64,000 nt of DNA from NCBI GenBank assembly GCA_937981765.1, contig CALJOM010000002.1, positions 1 through 64,000 on the forward strand, in the 5' to 3' direction. The notes under the pieces were generated by a model, which was given only the letters and a program-made list of their open reading frames with translations, had not been told where the DNA came from and ran no database searches. The position numbers and the translations under genes are program-made. Numbering within the stretch: the first letter of the stretch is position 1; every line of letters begins with the position of its first letter. Below are positions 62,932 to 64,000 of this stretch, piece by piece. This DNA is from an uncultured Bacteroidales bacterium (GTDB taxonomy: Bacteria; Bacteroidota; Bacteroidia; Bacteroidales; Salinivirgaceae).

Positions 62932-63873
62932 TTATTCTTTGGAACTCTTTTCGGCTTTACTCTCTAGTACGAAAATAGTTATTATTCCTGTTAAAAACAA
63001 AATTATTGCCATAAATATCTGGGGATCTCCTTGAAAATCAGTAGGCCAGATGTTTTTTTGAATGAGTGGTCGCATTACACCATGACGGTCGATGTAGGTT
63101 TCTACTACGTTTTTCCAAGGCCAGATTACAGCCAAAGAACCCAAAATAAATCCTGTAAGAAGGGATAGTGTTTGATTTTTGTATTTACGGAAAACCCAGC
63201 TTAACAAATGGCTGAAAAGCAGCAGGCCTGCTATGGCTCCTATACCTACGGGTAGTAGAATTGAGAAATCCATGGTTGAAATGGCTTCTATCATTATCAG
63301 GCGGTAGTTTCCCATTAATAGCAAAACAAACGATCCGCTTAGTCCGGGAAGGATCATGGAGCAGGCGGCAATTGCTCCACATATTAAATTGTAAACAATA
63401 GTGTTATTTTCTCTTAGTGGAGTTGAAAAGGTAAAGCTCAATGCGAAGAGTGTTCCTATAATAAAGAGAAGAATAACAGAAAAATCCCATTTTTCGATGG
63501 CTTTACCAACAAAGTAAACAGATGCCAGAATAAGGCCGAAAAAATATGCCCAAACGGGGACTGGATAATTGTCGAAAAGATATCCCAAGAGTTTGGCAAG
63601 GGTGATAAGGCTAACGAATACGCCGCTTCCTACGGAAACCATAAACCAAAGGTCGACATACGTTGCAAATTCTTTAAACCGTCGCTGTAGAAGCAAACGG
63701 AGTGCTGTTAGGTTAAACGATTTAATGGCATGGATAATTCTTTCGAATATTCCAGTTATAAGGGCAATGGTGCCGCCACTAACACCTGGAATGATATTGG
63801 CTGCACCCATTCCAAGCCCTTTGAGAAAATTAATAAAAAAGAAGTTGGACACGCTACTTTGTGATTTATCCAT
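62932..63873 (-). CDS. DUF368 (PopT-type) polyprenyl-phosphate transporter
   Basis: 313-aa inner-membrane protein with eight or so helices. The paired motifs GMGAANIIPGVSGGTIALITG (residues about 21-41) and CSMILPGLSGSFVLLLMGNY repeat the glycine-proline pattern of the family in inverted halves. DUF368 proteins have been identified as recyclers of undecaprenyl phosphate, flipping the carrier back to the cytoplasmic face. That complements uppS in the same window. It is the first complete gene of a four-gene operon, and its start overlaps the end of a partial frame to the right. Confidence 0.85.
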   Translation of the reverse strand: MDKSQSSVSNFFFINFLKGLGMGAANIIPGVSGGTIALITGIFERIIHAIKSFNLTALRLLLQRRFKEFATYVDLWFMVSVGSGVFVSLITLAKLLGYLFDNYPVPVWAYFFGLILASVYFVGKAIEKWDFSVILLFIIGTLFALSFTFSTPLRENNTIVYNLICGAIAACSMILPGLSGSFVLLLMGNYRLIMIEAISTMDFSILLPVGIGAIAGLLLFSHLLSWVFRKYKNQTLSLLTGFILGSLAVIWPWKNVVETYIDRHGVMRPLIQKNIWPTDFQGDPQIFMAIILFLTGIITIFVLESKAEKSSKE

Positions 63874-64000
63874 GAATATTTTCAGGAATGGATATTTTTT
63901 CGAATTCCAGGAATGGCTTCCACAATTCTTTGTGTAAGGATTTTCTTTGGAATTTTTCCGTTTCTTCCACAGAAGAGATATTTTGGGTGGTATAAATTAT
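63866..64000 (-). CDS. Partial open frame (C-terminus), cut by window end
   Basis: Reading the minus strand from the window edge, 44 codons run without a stop and end at TAA overlapping the DUF368 start (ATGGATAA). The peptide is charged and helical (ISSVEETEKFQRKSLHKELW). I recognise no family. The eight-base overlap is typical of adjacent operon genes, which supports it. Confidence 0.4.
   Translation of the reverse strand: MIYTTQNISSVEETEKFQRKSLHKELWKPFLEFEKISIPENIHG

Noticed and set aside
63569-63937. Plus-strand open frame across the DUF368 start
   Set aside because: Runs antisense to the clear DUF368 N-terminus and encodes a basic, low-quality peptide.
1-64000. CRISPR arrays, insertion sequences or prophage
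   Set aside because: No regular short repeats with spacers, no transposase or integrase and no phage genes were found.

Overview
The window reads as chromosomal DNA of a Bacteroidota bacterium, most likely of the Bacteroidales/Marinilabiliales type. Support: promoters of the TTTG / TAnnTTTG type, a TonB-dependent receptor with a carboxypeptidase-like N-terminal domain, a type IX secretion C-terminal sorting signal, DUF6089 outer-membrane proteins, two skp/ompH copies behind bamA, DUF5683 and DUF4249-like families, and genes for a heptose-containing LPS. Coding density is high. I see no insertion sequence, prophage, CRISPR array or rRNA operon.

Layout. 1-2.6 kb: tRNA-Asp, a chemoreceptor gene broken by a one-base frameshift, and an unknown gene. 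2.6-12.2 kb: an LPS-type glycosyltransferase on the minus strand, then parA, parB, a duplicated DUF5683 protein, a LysM lytic transglycosylase, two SGNH proteins and an MBOAT acyltransferase, all on the plus strand. 12.3-23.2 kb: mixed housekeeping genes (degenerate SDR, MATE exporter, Nop2/Sun-type RNA methyltransferase, CDF exporter with a small ACT-like protein, tandem Usp, OsmC, GT2, TlpA-like lipoprotein, SDR). 23.4-29.6 kb: lipid kinase, a TPR/GT-C membrane protein, a kinase fused to a RapZ C-terminal domain, a MurU-like nucleotidyltransferase and an aminotransferase. 29.6-42.4 kb: pdxJ and an esterase on the minus strand, and an envelope cluster on the plus strand (CBS protein, Omp85-like protein, nadK, three DUF6089 proteins, uppS, bamA, two skp, murI). 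42.5-50.5 kb: sucC, an RNA methyltransferase, bacteriohemerythrin, then a T9SS cargo, a beta-helix lipoprotein and a TonB receptor. 51-64 kb: two SpoIIE-type phosphatases, a DUF4249-like lipoprotein, pfkA, a FISUMP lipoprotein, hldD, an alpha-oxoamine synthase, and an operon of DUF368, SiaC-family, DUF5714 and YgjV/GNAT genes.

How the parts fit. Much of the window serves the envelope: peptidoglycan precursors and recycling (murI, uppS, the AmgK/MurU-like pair, the DUF368 lipid-carrier transporter), peptidoglycan cleavage and probably O-acetylation (MltD-like enzyme plus SGNH/SGNH/MBOAT), outer-membrane protein assembly (bamA, skp x2), and LPS core (hldD, GT2). The most interesting items are the AmgK-like kinase fused to a RapZ sensor domain next to MurU, the O-acetylation cassette behind a lytic transglycosylase, a possible SiaABC-like partner-switching set scattered over 12 kb, an intrinsic terminator ending 7 bases before murI, and the TonB receptor/beta-helix/T9SS locus with its long AT-rich leader. 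Function calls rest on recognised motifs and family knowledge; no database search was run.
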